A stretch of 64,000 nucleotides of DNA from NCBI RefSeq assembly GCF_900104115.1, contig NZ_FNJM01000011.1, positions 1 to 64,000 of the forward strand, in the 5' to 3' direction. The position numbers and the translations under genes were made by a program. The notes under the pieces were generated by a model. That model did not search any database. It was not told where the DNA came from and was given only the letters and a program-made list of their open reading frames with translations. Each line of letters opens with the position of its first letter. Positions within the stretch are counted from its first letter, which is position 1. Below are positions 1 to 8,061 of this stretch, in pieces. The stretch comes from Clostridium gasigenes. Lineage in GTDB: Bacteria; Bacillota; Clostridia; Clostridiales; Clostridiaceae.

Positions 1-105
1 CTTAAATTCATCTGTATAAGTAATAGCTTTATTACTAGCTTTTTTTACAAATGGATTTACTGATAAATCTTTCAATTGTTCATCTGTAAAATAGATTCTT
101 CCCAT
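1..105 (-). CDS. IS3-like transposase OrfA/HTH protein, N-terminal fragment running off the window
   Basis: Reading leftward from the ATG at 103-105 gives 35 residues beginning MGRIYFTDEQLKDL and ending at the window edge with AITYTDEFK. A perfect AAAGGAGG ribosome site lies at 115-122. From memory, this N-terminus (GR/K-YFT-x-EQ, then ITY-T/S-x-EF-K) is typical of the small HTH protein (OrfA) of IS3-family elements in Firmicutes. Only the start is visible, so whether the element is complete cannot be told. A hairpin with a U-tract immediately upstream would block read-through into the gene, as is common in insertion sequences. Confidence 0.6.
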   Translation of the reverse strand, partial: MGRIYFTDEQLKDLSVNPFVKKASNKAITYTDEFK

Positions 106-133
106 AACTACAATCCTCCTTTAGAATATTTTA

Positions 134-163
134 CAATAAAAAAAGACCCTATAAAATAGAGTC
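134..163 (-). terminator. Hairpin plus U-tract upstream of the IS-like gene
   Basis: On the minus strand GAC-x-CTAT pairs with ATAG-x-GTC (145-152 with 156-163, one mismatch) and is followed by a run of seven T (minus strand, about 138-144). It lies just upstream of the transposase-like start, so it probably insulates the insertion sequence from outside transcription and may be part of the element's end. Confidence 0.5.
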
Positions 164-228
164 AGTTAAATAAATGTTTAGCACTTTTTTTCTAACTGTC
201 CATTCTATAGGTACCAGTTTAAAATACT

Positions 229-645
229 ATGGCTGTTATTTATTTTATTTTCCCAATGTGTTTTGTATTATTGCTGTTAGTGTTTATGCCAATTAGTTTT
301 TTTACATCAGTTAGTTCGGTGAGAAATTCTGGATTCGCTGGACAAAATATGGGGGGAGCACTTATAGGTATATGTGGACTTTTTATTGGGGGATCTCTTC
401 TTATACCTCCATTGAGGAAAATGTATAAAAAATTACCTTGGTTATATTCGCTTATAAAAATTTTCTATGTAAACCTAATAATTCTTAGTGTTGGGCTTAT
501 AATATTAAACATGGGTTATCAAGTAAAAGATGATGCTCGTCATGCTAAGTTTTTTATTTTAATGATAGTGCAAATAGTGGTTTGTAGAATAGCAATGTGT
601 ATTTACTTTAATCTAAAGCCAGTAAAGTATATTGAGGAGAGGTGA
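229..645 (+). CDS. Hypothetical four-helix membrane protein
   Basis: The 138-residue product is almost entirely hydrophobic, with segments at about residues 3-26, 42-60, 75-96 and 107-127, the last followed by a short basic tail. I do not recognise a family. No good ribosome site precedes the ATG at 229; an in-frame stop at 220-222 limits the start, and the next internal ATG is at about residue 10. The stop lies five bases before the start of the next gene, whose ribosome site is inside this gene's 3' end, so the two are translationally linked. They probably form a two-gene envelope operon, next to an insertion-sequence end. Confidence 0.55.
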   Translation: MAVIYFIFPMCFVLLLLVFMPISFFTSVSSVRNSGFAGQNMGGALIGICGLFIGGSLLIPPLRKMYKKLPWLYSLIKIFYVNLIILSVGLIILNMGYQVKDDARHAKFFILMIVQIVVCRIAMCIYFNLKPVKYIEER

Positions 646-649
646 ATTT

Positions 650-1357
650 ATGAGTAATGAACAACATAATTTAAAAAATAGTATTAATAAAGCCAAGAAA
701 ACTCCTATAAATATAAATGAAGATACAAATGAACAATTTAATATTTATCAAAATCAGAGTGATGAGCCACAATTTGATGTTAATTATGAAGAAAATGGCA
801 CAAGTGAAGAAAATCACATAATAGAAGAAGAAAAAAGAGATATTCATGAAAAGGCTAGGAGAAAACAGATTGAAAAACCTCTTAAAATATTCGGAGTAAT
901 ATGTATAGCAGTTTCAATAGTTCCATTTATTGCTATGGGGGGATCAAAAGTAGATACTTCTCAATCAGCTAAAAATGCATTGGAAAATAAAGTATCTACT
1001 GCTCTTTCGGCCGGAACTATTTTATTATCAAAAGATGAAAATGCGCAGGCTAAGGATTATACAATTACACATAAATCAGAGATTAAAGATACTAAAATTT
1101 GGGTGTGGGATTATGCTGCTGAAGATGGAGATTATGTGCAAGTAATTGTAAATGGTGCACCAGTAGGAGAAGCTTTTATGATTAAACATAAGGCAAAAGA
1201 AATTATTGCTCCGGCAGTAGGAGAAGTTCAAATAAAAGGAATAAGAGATGGTGGTGGGGGTATAACATATGCTATTAGATATGATGTTAATGGAACAAGT
1301 TATTTTAACGGTACACTAGAAGGTGAATTAAATACTTATACATTAAATAAGGAATAA
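650..1357 (+). CDS. Single-pass membrane protein with C-terminal beta-rich extracytoplasmic domain
   Basis: The start was set at 650, not the upstream ATG at 632, because GAGGAGAGGTG (634-644) sits correctly in front of 650. The product of 235 residues has an acidic, Asn/Glu-rich cytoplasmic N-terminus of about 75 residues, one transmembrane helix (about 82-100), then a Ser/Ala/Lys linker and a roughly 100-residue C-terminal domain containing DGDYVQVIVNG and RDGGGGITYAI. The DGD...NG and GGGG-x-T pattern looks like a small beta-sandwich fold (inference). No known function. Co-transcribed with the preceding membrane protein and closed by a hairpin terminator. Confidence 0.65.
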   Translation: MSNEQHNLKNSINKAKKTPININEDTNEQFNIYQNQSDEPQFDVNYEENGTSEENHIIEEEKRDIHEKARRKQIEKPLKIFGVICIAVSIVPFIAMGGSKVDTSQSAKNALENKVSTALSAGTILLSKDENAQAKDYTITHKSEIKDTKIWVWDYAAEDGDYVQVIVNGAPVGEAFMIKHKAKEIIAPAVGEVQIKGIRDGGGGITYAIRYDVNGTSYFNGTLEGELNTYTLNKE

Positions 1358-1386
1358 GTATTATGTAACTTATATATATAGAATTG

Positions 1387-1424
1387 AAACTACGATAGAA
1401 TTAAATGGTTTATCGTAGTTTTTT
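1387..1424 (+). terminator. Rho-independent terminator
   Basis: AAACTACGATA at 1387-1397 pairs with TATCGTAGTTT at 1411-1421 and is followed by TTT. It closes the two-gene membrane operon. Confidence 0.8.
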
Positions 1425-1498
1425 ATTTAAATTAAATATTATAATATTATCATAAATAATAATATTTATATTAAAAATATTATTTTTGAAGATAAGTA

Positions 1499-1529
1499 TT
1501 GACACTCCACCTAGTGGAAGCCTTAAGAT
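1499..1529 (+). promoter_or_regulatory. MerR-type promoter/operator with 19-bp spacer
   Basis: TTGACA (1499-1504) and TAAGAT (1524-1529) are separated by 19 bp, the overlong spacing typical of promoters that MerR-family activators twist into shape. The spacer holds the palindrome TCCAC-CTA-GTGGA (1506-1518). It lies just upstream of the merR-family gene, so it is probably the autoregulatory site. Confidence 0.8.
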
Positions 1530-1552
1530 AATAACAAAGGGAGGTTATATTT

Positions 1553-2251
1553 ATGAAAATTGGTGAAGTTGAATTAATAACTGGTATAACAAAAAGGAAT
1601 ATTAGATTTTATGAAAAGGTAGAATTATTAAATCCTAATCGTAATGAAGATAACCAGTATAGAGATTATTTAGAGGAAGATGTTAAAATCTTAAAAGAAA
1701 TTAAACTATTAAGAAAGCTTGGAATATCTATTGAAGATATCTCTCTTATCCAGAAAGGTTCATTAACTCTAGAAACTTGTATGAGTAAATATGTCACTGA
1801 TATGAGTAGTAAAATTAAAAAGATGGAACAAGCTATAGAAATATGTGAAGAAATTAAACAGCAAGAGAAATCATTAACTGAATTAAATACTGATGAATAT
1901 TTAGAGAAGATAGAAAATTTAGAATCTAGGGGAGTTACATTTACGAGTATAGCTAATGATTTTATAACTAAGGTGAAAGGATATATTCCTGAAAAACATG
2001 TTATGTGGTTTGAACCAAATAAACCAATAACTAAACCTAGGGAATTTACAGATGAGTTAATTGAATACTGTCTAAAAGAGAAAAAAGAGTTAACTATGTA
2101 CAAAGAAAATATGATGCCTATTGTAATGATAGATGATGTAAAATACATATGTATTTTAGAAATGCCTAGAATGTTTTCTTTTCCATTATCTATATTCTTT
2201 GTAGGTAATACCTTTGGCTTTAAAAATGTCTATATTTACAAGTATAATTAG
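1553..2251 (+). CDS. MerR family transcriptional regulator
   Basis: Residues 1-70 form the MerR winged-helix DNA-binding domain: it opens MKIGEVELITGITKRNIRFYE, followed by the wing with NQYRDY and LKEIKLLRKLGISIEDI. A coiled dimerisation helix follows (about 78-115). The C-terminal 115 residues (FITKVKGYIPEKHVMWFEPN onward) are not a ligand domain I recognise; there is no obvious metal-binding Cys set, so a metal sensor is unlikely. Ribosome site GGGAGG at about 1540-1545. The gene stands alone behind its own 19-bp-spacer promoter and may regulate itself; the effector and other targets are unknown. Confidence 0.88.
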   Translation: MKIGEVELITGITKRNIRFYEKVELLNPNRNEDNQYRDYLEEDVKILKEIKLLRKLGISIEDISLIQKGSLTLETCMSKYVTDMSSKIKKMEQAIEICEEIKQQEKSLTELNTDEYLEKIENLESRGVTFTSIANDFITKVKGYIPEKHVMWFEPNKPITKPREFTDELIEYCLKEKKELTMYKENMMPIVMIDDVKYICILEMPRMFSFPLSIFFVGNTFGFKNVYIYKYN

Positions 2252-2311
2252 AGGTAAGATTAAAGACTAACTTATATTTAGGATTCTTGAAAAAATTAAG
2301 AAGGAGTAGAA

Positions 2312-2347
2312 AAATAGCAGCATATTTACATAAGCTGCTATTTAGAA
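2312..2347. terminator. Bidirectional hairpin terminator
   Basis: AAATAGCAGC (2312-2321) and GCTGCTATTT (2334-2343) form a 10-bp stem with a 12-base loop, flanked by A-rich sequence on the left and T-rich sequence on the right. It sits between the converging merR-like gene and the BclA-like gene. Confidence 0.75.
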
Positions 2348-2391
2348 ATATTTATTTTAAAGACAAAAGAATACGTCTTCCGTATCTACAG

Positions 2392-2865
2392 TTAGTCTAA
2401 TTTTACCAGTGTTAATACTGTATTGACGAATCCCATGACTTGGTTACTTTCATTAACTAATTTTAAACGTGAATAGTTTGAAGTTACTCTAACAAGTATT
2501 GTTTTAGCTAAATTTAGTTTAAAAGGAACTGGTCCCACATCGGTTGTTTGTGGTGGGATTTCAACCTGTGATACTGAATCTGCAAGAAGTACATTATTAA
2601 GTGTTAACCCAATAATTGCTTCGTTTGTTCCATATGGTGTTGTTGTCCATACTGCTGATGTGCTATAAGATACTAGATATAAGCCTCTATTTAAAAACAA
2701 ATTGCCTGTAACATCATAGATTATACTAGGACCTTGTCCTCCTACTATAGCTAACCCCAAATATAATGGATTTCCTGCAAATACATTTTGCAATTGGGGG
2801 CTAGATAGCTCTGCCTCTCTTGAAGTTATACAATGATTACATTCATTACACATTTCATTACTCAT
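2392..2865 (-). CDS. BclA C-terminal-domain-like (TNF/C1q fold) protein without collagen repeats
   Basis: The 157-residue product has a short Cys-rich head (CNECNHC, residues 6-12) and then a beta-rich domain of about 125 residues: GNLFLNRGLYLVSYSTS, IGLTLNNVLL, and a final FVNTVLTLVKL. This pattern resembles the C-terminal trimerisation domain of BclA-type exosporium glycoproteins, which normally follows Gly-X-Y collagen repeats; those repeats are absent here. Good AGGAGGAAATT ribosome site just before the ATG. A role on the spore surface is inferred from the fold and from other spore genes in the window; it is not proved by the sequence. Confidence 0.6.
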   Translation of the reverse strand: MSNEMCNECNHCITSREAELSSPQLQNVFAGNPLYLGLAIVGGQGPSIIYDVTGNLFLNRGLYLVSYSTSAVWTTTPYGTNEAIIGLTLNNVLLADSVSQVEIPPQTTDVGPVPFKLNLAKTILVRVTSNYSRLKLVNESNQVMGFVNTVLTLVKLD

Positions 2866-3090
2866 CTATAATTTCCTCCTTAGTAAATAGTTTAAATAGT
2901 AACCTCTAAACACATTATGCTTATTAATAGGTAATTGTTACGATTTATTAAATAATCCATCTGATAATTTTGTTAGATTTATGATAGTAAAATAGTTACT
3001 ACAGAAGGCTAGTTTAAAAAAATTAGGGCTAGCATTAAAAAAGTAATAGAATGGTTAAAAAGAAAACAGAAGAAATTATAGGCATATATA

Positions 3091-3197
3091 TGGTATAATG
3101 CAAATATTGTACAAAAATATATAGGCACTTTTAAAAAAATAGACCGATTTACTAGTCTACTTTGAGACATACATCTCACTTGGATCTATTATTTTTT
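3091..3197 (+). promoter_or_regulatory. Extended -10 promoter and structured leader of the LCP gene
   Basis: TGGTATAAT (3091-3099) is an extended -10 element. The following leader can fold: TAGAC/GTCTA (3140-3144 with 3155-3159), TGAGA/TCTCA (3163-3167 with 3174-3178), or an outer closing stem AATAGA/TCTATT (3138-3143 with 3185-3190) followed by a T-run at about 3192-3199. The last pair plus T-run resembles an intrinsic terminator about 30 bp before the LCP start. It may be an attenuator or just residual structure; no known riboswitch class was recognised. Confidence 0.45.
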
Positions 3198-3227
3198 TTA
3201 AGGTCTTAATAAGGTAAGGGGATAAAT

Positions 3228-4208
3228 ATGAGTAAAAGATTAAGAAAAGAGACATCAAAAAAAATATCAAAAAAGAAAGCTATTTTAATATCAATAATTA
3301 GTATTTTTGCACTTATTATTGCTATAGGGGGAATCTATGTAGTTAATTTATCATCTAAGGTTGATAGAGTAGAAATTAATAGGGAAGATATAAAAGATAA
3401 TGGACAAGAACCTGCTAAGGAAGAGGCTGATATTACAAATATTGCTTTATTTGGGACAGATAAAAGTGGGACAGACAGTACAGCATCTGATTCAATTATG
3501 ATAGCAACTATAAATCATGTTAAAGGGGAACTAAAGTTAAGCTCAATTATGAGAGATACTACAATGGAAGTTCAAGGATATGGTGAGCAAAATATAAATG
3601 ATGTAATTATGCTTGGCGGACCAGCACTATCAATGAAGGCTATAAATACAAATTTTAACCTTCAAATTGATAAGTTTATACAAGTTAATTTGGGTAACTT
3701 ACCAATTGTTATAGATAAACTGGGTGGAGTTGAAATAGAGGTTACTAATGAAGAAATTCAATTTATAAATTCTTATATAGCAGGATTAGATAAGATGAAT
3801 GGAAGTAATACTAGCCCTATAACATCAGCAGGAATACATAATCTTAATGGTACACAAGCAGCAGCTTACTGTAGAATAAGATATACATCAGGGAGAGATT
3901 TTAAAAGAACAGAAAGACAAAGAGATGTCTTATCAGCTTTATTTGAAAAGTTTAAGGATGTTAGTATAACAGAAGTTCCGGGGGTAATTACAGAGTTATT
4001 ACCTTTAGTAAAAACTAACTTAACAAATACAGAAATACTATCAATTAGTACTAAAGTATTAGGAATTAAAAATAAAACAATACAACAAGCTAGGTTCCCA
4101 GAAGATGAAGACTTAACAAGTGGATTTGAAAATGGATATTATAGAATGCGTATAAATAGGGAAGCAACTACAAATAAAATGCATAAATTTATTTATTCAT
4201 TAGAATAA
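3228..4208 (+). CDS. LCP (LytR-CpsA-Psr) family cell-wall polymer ligase
   Basis: LCP proteins transfer undecaprenyl-phosphate-linked polymers (teichoic acids, capsule, glycans) to peptidoglycan on the outer face of the membrane. Here a Lys/Arg-rich cytoplasmic start is followed by one membrane helix (about 19-40) and the LCP domain from about residue 70: LFGTDKSGTDSTASDSIMIA, LSSIMRDT, and RIRYTSGRDFKRTERQRDVL with the usual Arg residues. At 326 residues the length is normal. Ribosome site AAGGGGATAAAT before 3228. The two downstream glycosyltransferases on the same strand suggest that the polymer is also decorated by a lipid-linked sugar system. Confidence 0.93.
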   Translation: MSKRLRKETSKKISKKKAILISIISIFALIIAIGGIYVVNLSSKVDRVEINREDIKDNGQEPAKEEADITNIALFGTDKSGTDSTASDSIMIATINHVKGELKLSSIMRDTTMEVQGYGEQNINDVIMLGGPALSMKAINTNFNLQIDKFIQVNLGNLPIVIDKLGGVEIEVTNEEIQFINSYIAGLDKMNGSNTSPITSAGIHNLNGTQAAAYCRIRYTSGRDFKRTERQRDVLSALFEKFKDVSITEVPGVITELLPLVKTNLTNTEILSISTKVLGIKNKTIQQARFPEDEDLTSGFENGYYRMRINREATTNKMHKFIYSLE

Positions 4209-4309
4209 AGGCTTATAACAGTGTAGAGTATAAGTAAATAAATAAATTCTAAAGTGCTTAAAAATATATAAGAAATGAGGGAATTCAGATTAGAAAGTGT
4301 TTAAAGAGT

Positions 4310-5722
4310 ATGTCTTCAAATGTTGTGCTTTATTTAGCCAGTATATTTGCAGCATCAATAGTTTTTATTAATTTAGTTTTAGGTATAAGTTTGAATAGTT
4401 TATTTTCATTTAATAAATATAGTGATATTTTAGTTATAATTTTGGCTATAGTAGCTATAGGTATATTAATTTGGTGGGGTTGTAAAATAGAAGATAATAA
4501 AAAGTTTTTAATAGTTCTATTTTCTACATCATTTATTATAAGATTAGTATGGGTATTATCAATAAAAACAGAGCCAATTTCAGATTTTGCTTTTATGTAT
4601 GAAGGTGCTCAAAATATTGCTGGTGGAAATTATGATTATATATTAAATAGTGGATATTTTAAAACATGGGTTTACCAATTAGGGTTTACTATGTATCTAG
4701 TTGGAATTATAAAGTTTTTTGGAGATTCATTATTAATAATAAAGGTATTTAATGTATTAATAGTTTCATTAATACCTGTTATAATTTATTTAACAGGTAA
4801 AAAAATGGGCTCAAATAAGGGAGCTAAAGTAGTATCATTAGGATATTGTTTTTATATATCAAGTATAGTAAGTACATCAGTACTTACTAATCAACATTTA
4901 GCTACACTTCTATTTTATACAGGAATATATTTGTTAATTAGTAATGTTAATAAAAAATATAAATGGATACTTATAGGTCTTTCAATAGGAATTGGAGATA
5001 TAGTTAGACCAGAAGGCTCTATAGTAATAATTGCAATAATATTATTTATAATATTTAAAAATTTATTAGATTATAAAGAAATAGGGAAAAGCTTAGCAGA
5101 GTTTTTAGGAATAATAATGGTAATTATACTAGTTTCTCAAGCTGCATCATTTGCAGTTATGAAAGAGGGAATAAGTAATGATCCATTAATAAATAAAGAT
5201 CCATTATGGAAATTTGTTTGTGGGTTAAATCCAGATACAAAAGGGTCATATAGTGAAGATGATGATATTTATCTAAGTGGATATGGGACTAGAGAAGGAA
5301 GAACAAAGGCAGAATTAGGATTAATAAAGGATAGATTATCAAATCCTAAAGCATTAGTAAAAACAATGTCGTACAAAACAGCAATTATGTGGGGCGCAAA
5401 CGATACATCAATGAATTTATCGTTAACAGATGAAGTTCAAAATAATAAATACCTAGATATACTTATAAAAATAGAAAAGATACAATATATGATTTTAATG
5501 ATTATGTTTTTAGGAAGTATTATTATAACAATAAGAAGAAAAGATGGTTTTAAAAATACTCATCTATACTTAATAATATTTATAGGATATTTTTTAGCAC
5601 ATCTATTAATAGAAGTACAACCAAGATATAGATACTTTGCAATACCAATAATATTCATAATACAAGCAGAGTTTTTAGAAATGTTGTTTAAGGATAGAGG
5701 TAGAAAAGCTATATCAGGTTAA
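4310..5722 (+). CDS. GT-C type integral membrane glycosyltransferase (GT39/GT87-like)
   Basis: A 470-residue protein with about 11-12 predicted membrane helices and an acidic motif in the first outside loop (KTEPISDFAFMYEGA, Asp near residue 93), as in GT-C enzymes that use polyprenyl-phosphate sugars outside the membrane. A later loop holds the polar stretch around GLNPDTKGSYSEDDD. It sits between an LCP ligase and a polyprenyl-phosphate glycosyltransferase, the arrangement expected for flippase/donor-dependent decoration of a wall polymer. The start is uncertain: no good ribosome site precedes ATG 4310, while GAGGG at 4277-4281 is well spaced for a rare in-frame ATT at 4289. Confidence 0.8.
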   Translation: MSSNVVLYLASIFAASIVFINLVLGISLNSLFSFNKYSDILVIILAIVAIGILIWWGCKIEDNKKFLIVLFSTSFIIRLVWVLSIKTEPISDFAFMYEGAQNIAGGNYDYILNSGYFKTWVYQLGFTMYLVGIIKFFGDSLLIIKVFNVLIVSLIPVIIYLTGKKMGSNKGAKVVSLGYCFYISSIVSTSVLTNQHLATLLFYTGIYLLISNVNKKYKWILIGLSIGIGDIVRPEGSIVIIAIILFIIFKNLLDYKEIGKSLAEFLGIIMVIILVSQAASFAVMKEGISNDPLINKDPLWKFVCGLNPDTKGSYSEDDDIYLSGYGTREGRTKAELGLIKDRLSNPKALVKTMSYKTAIMWGANDTSMNLSLTDEVQNNKYLDILIKIEKIQYMILMIMFLGSIIITIRRKDGFKNTHLYLIIFIGYFLAHLLIEVQPRYRYFAIPIIFIIQAEFLEMLFKDRGRKAISG

Positions 5723-5760
5723 TATATATTAAAATAATTATTAGTAAGGAGAATAATACG

Positions 5761-6717
5761 TTGAAAAAAATATATTTAGTAGTACCTTGTTATAACGAGG
5801 AAGAAGTACTGTGCGAAACAGCAAAAAGATTAGAACTAAAAATGAAAACATTAATTGATAATAAAGATATCAATGAGTATAGCAGAGTAATATTTGTTGA
5901 CGATGGAAGTAAAGATAAAACTTGGAGTATTATAGAAGAACTTAAAAATAATAATGAATTATTTGGTGGTATTAAACTTTCAAGAAATAGAGGACATCAA
6001 AATGCTTTATTAGCAGGGTTAATGACTGTAAAGGATGAATGTGATGCTGTAATATCTTTAGATGCAGATCTACAAGATGATATAAATGTAATAGATAAAT
6101 TTATTGAAAAGTTTTATGAAGGCTGTGAGGTTGTTTACGGAGTACGGAGCGATAGAAAAAGCGATACATTCTTTAAAAGAAGTACAGCACAAGGATTTTA
6201 TAAGGTTATAAAATTCTTAGGAGTTGATATAATCTACAATCATGCAGATTATAGATTGATGAGTAGAAAAGCCTTAGATTCATTAGCTGAATTTAAAGAA
6301 GTAAATTTATTTTTAAGAGGAATAGTACCTCTTGTAGGATTTAAATCTGATATTGTTTCATATGAAAGAAATGAACGTTTTGCAGGCGAGTCTAAATATC
6401 CTTTGAAAAAGATGATTTCATTTGCATTTGAAGGAATAACATCTTTTAGTGTTAAGCCAATTAGATTAGTATTAGTTATGGGCATAATAATGTTTTTTTC
6501 AAGTCTTACAGCATTAGCTTACTTCTTAGTAACATGGATAAATGGATATACGGTTCAAGGTTGGACTACAGTAGTTGCATCTATATGGATGCTAGGTGGA
6601 ATACAACTTCTATGTCTAGGGGTAATAGGGGAATATGTAGGTAAAATATATATTGAAGTTAAATCAAGACCTAAGTATATAATTGATCAATTTATTATAA
6701 AGTCAGAAGAAAAATAG
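5761..6717 (+). CDS. GtrB/DPM1-like polyprenyl-phosphate glycosyltransferase (GT2)
   Basis: Transfers a sugar from a nucleotide donor to polyprenyl phosphate on the cytoplasmic face, making the donor for a GT-C enzyme. Visible GT2 motifs: VVPCYNEEEVL (residues 7-17), FVDDGSKDKTW, and the metal-binding DADLQDD (about 101-107), then NHADYRLMSRKAL. Two C-terminal membrane helices (about 236-258 and 270-292) anchor it as in GtrB/CsbB. The start is TTG at 5761 with AAGGAG at 5746-5751. It is the last gene of the LCP/GT-C/GT2 set; the GT-C gene upstream is the likely acceptor of its lipid-linked sugar. Confidence 0.92.
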   Translation: MKKIYLVVPCYNEEEVLCETAKRLELKMKTLIDNKDINEYSRVIFVDDGSKDKTWSIIEELKNNNELFGGIKLSRNRGHQNALLAGLMTVKDECDAVISLDADLQDDINVIDKFIEKFYEGCEVVYGVRSDRKSDTFFKRSTAQGFYKVIKFLGVDIIYNHADYRLMSRKALDSLAEFKEVNLFLRGIVPLVGFKSDIVSYERNERFAGESKYPLKKMISFAFEGITSFSVKPIRLVLVMGIIMFFSSLTALAYFLVTWINGYTVQGWTTVVASIWMLGGIQLLCLGVIGEYVGKIYIEVKSRPKYIIDQFIIKSEEK

Positions 6718-6738
6718 TATGGTTTTAATATAATAAAT

Positions 6739-6822
6739 ATGAATAAAGTAGTAGCAATTGTTATTACAACTTGTATAGTGATGATGTTTAATTATATAAT
6801 AAATAAAATGTGGGTTATGTAA
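6739..6822 (+). CDS. Possible 27-residue hydrophobic peptide
   Basis: An ATG at 6739 opens 27 codons rich in Val, Ile and Met (MNKVVAIVITTCIVMMF then NYIINKMWVM) ending in TAA immediately before the operon's terminator stem. It could be a small single-pass membrane peptide co-transcribed with the glycosyltransferases. There is no convincing ribosome site, so this is weak. Confidence 0.25.
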   Translation: MNKVVAIVITTCIVMMFNYIINKMWVM

Positions 6823-6852
6823 GAGTTAGCTTTTACACTAACTCTTTTTTAT
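6821..6852 (+). terminator. Terminator of the LCP/glycosyltransferase region
   Basis: AAGAGTTAG (6821-6829) pairs with CTAACTCTT (6838-6846), followed by TTTT. It can also serve the convergent gene on the other strand because A-rich sequence lies on its left. Confidence 0.85.
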
Positions 6853-6868
6853 TTAGAGGTGCCTAATA

Positions 6869-7741
6869 CTAATTCAGAACTTCTAATCCTAAGTCTAATA
6901 TATTAGCAAATAATGATAATGTAGTACTGGTTGGTATAACATTATTTTTAATATCTAATAATTTTCCTAGGCCGTATTCAGTATATATACTAACTGTAGG
7001 GAAACTATTTTTATCTGTAGCATCACCTAAATCACAAACAATATCAGTTTCTACTAATTTTAGTATAGTTACACTATTACTAGGTTTTACTAAGGTATAA
7101 AGCCTAGTGTTATAGTTATATCTTAGTACTTTTACACTATCAGTTATTTCTATTTCATTAGTTTTATTATTTATATCATACTTTGAAGTACATGAATCTA
7201 CATTATTTACTACAAAATAATAAATATTTCTTTTATAGTTTACCTTGTCTTTAAATTCTGCTAATCTTTCTAAGTTTAAGTTAATATCTACTAATATTTC
7301 TTCGCTTTCTAAATTATTAAAGCTTTCTTTTATGTAAGTTAATTCTTCTGTTCCATGAAGTTCTCTTGCTAATATATCCATGCAATTATTATAAACATCT
7401 TCAAATGAATTAAAAGGTATAGCATATTTAATCTTTCCTAAAACAACAAAAACCTTGAATTTAGCAGATTTGAAGCCACTTCTAGATGAATAATTAATTT
7501 CAACGAGCAACATTTCATTTAACTGCTCTCTATCAAATGTTATTTTCTCAATTCCTTTACTAAATTCTATTGTGTAATTATTATCTTTACATAAATCTTG
7601 TGTAGATTGATCTATTATATAAATGCTCTTAAAGCCAGCGTCATTAACTGTACCTCTTCTTAATGAGGTTTTTATTGGTAATTTCTTTAAATTAATGTAG
7701 GATCTATTTACACATAAGTTGTTTTCTAATATTATTCTCAT
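6869..7741 (-). CDS. Hypothetical protein, 290 residues
   Basis: No family recognised. The product is soluble-looking, without a signal peptide or membrane helix, mixed alpha/beta, and starts MRIILENNLCVNRSYINLKK. Tyr, Asn and Asp are abundant and hydrophobic stretches alternate as in beta-strands, for example SKGIEKITFDREQLNEMLLV and KFKVFVVLGKIKYAIPFN. A GGAGAT ribosome site (complement of ATCTCC at 7746-7751) precedes the ATG. It is a single-gene unit between the glycosyltransferase operon (convergent) and a long AT-rich intergenic region. Function unknown. Confidence 0.6.
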   Translation of the reverse strand: MRIILENNLCVNRSYINLKKLPIKTSLRRGTVNDAGFKSIYIIDQSTQDLCKDNNYTIEFSKGIEKITFDREQLNEMLLVEINYSSRSGFKSAKFKVFVVLGKIKYAIPFNSFEDVYNNCMDILARELHGTEELTYIKESFNNLESEEILVDINLNLERLAEFKDKVNYKRNIYYFVVNNVDSCTSKYDINNKTNEIEITDSVKVLRYNYNTRLYTLVKPSNSVTILKLVETDIVCDLGDATDKNSFPTVSIYTEYGLGKLLDIKNNVIPTSTTLSLFANILDLGLEVLN

Positions 7742-8061
7742 ATTAAATCTCCTTTAGTTCTAACAATAGTGTTAAATTATTTTATAAATAATTTATAAGT
7801 AAGCAGTCTAAATTATAACATAACTTATAAAAAAAATTCTATAGAGGTTATTATTCTAGAAATTTAATTTTTAGGATATTTATCTGCACACCTTAAGTAT
7901 ATAACTAAAATATAGGATAATAAGTGAGTTAGATGTAATAAGAAGCAATAAAGATGAATTAATAAAAATGAATAATGATGAAAAACAATAAATATAAAAG
8001 TAATTATAGGGACATACTAGAATTGAGTCGAAAAAATAATAAATAGAAGAGGAGTTTTATT
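7742..8061. other. AT-rich intergenic region, divergent promoters expected
   Basis: 320 bases between the divergent 290-aa hypothetical gene and the fasciclin gene. ATTATA at about 7813-7818 reads TATAAT on the minus strand and may be the -10 of the hypothetical gene. I see no ORF, strong hairpin or repeat. Confidence 0.4.

Noticed and set aside
1666..2148. 160-codon minus-strand frame opposite the merR-like gene
   Set aside because: No ribosome site and no recognisable protein; the plus strand carries a clear MerR domain.
3120..3200. Known riboswitch or T-box in the LCP leader
   Set aside because: No specifier, T-box sequence or recognised aptamer core could be seen; kept only as a structured leader.
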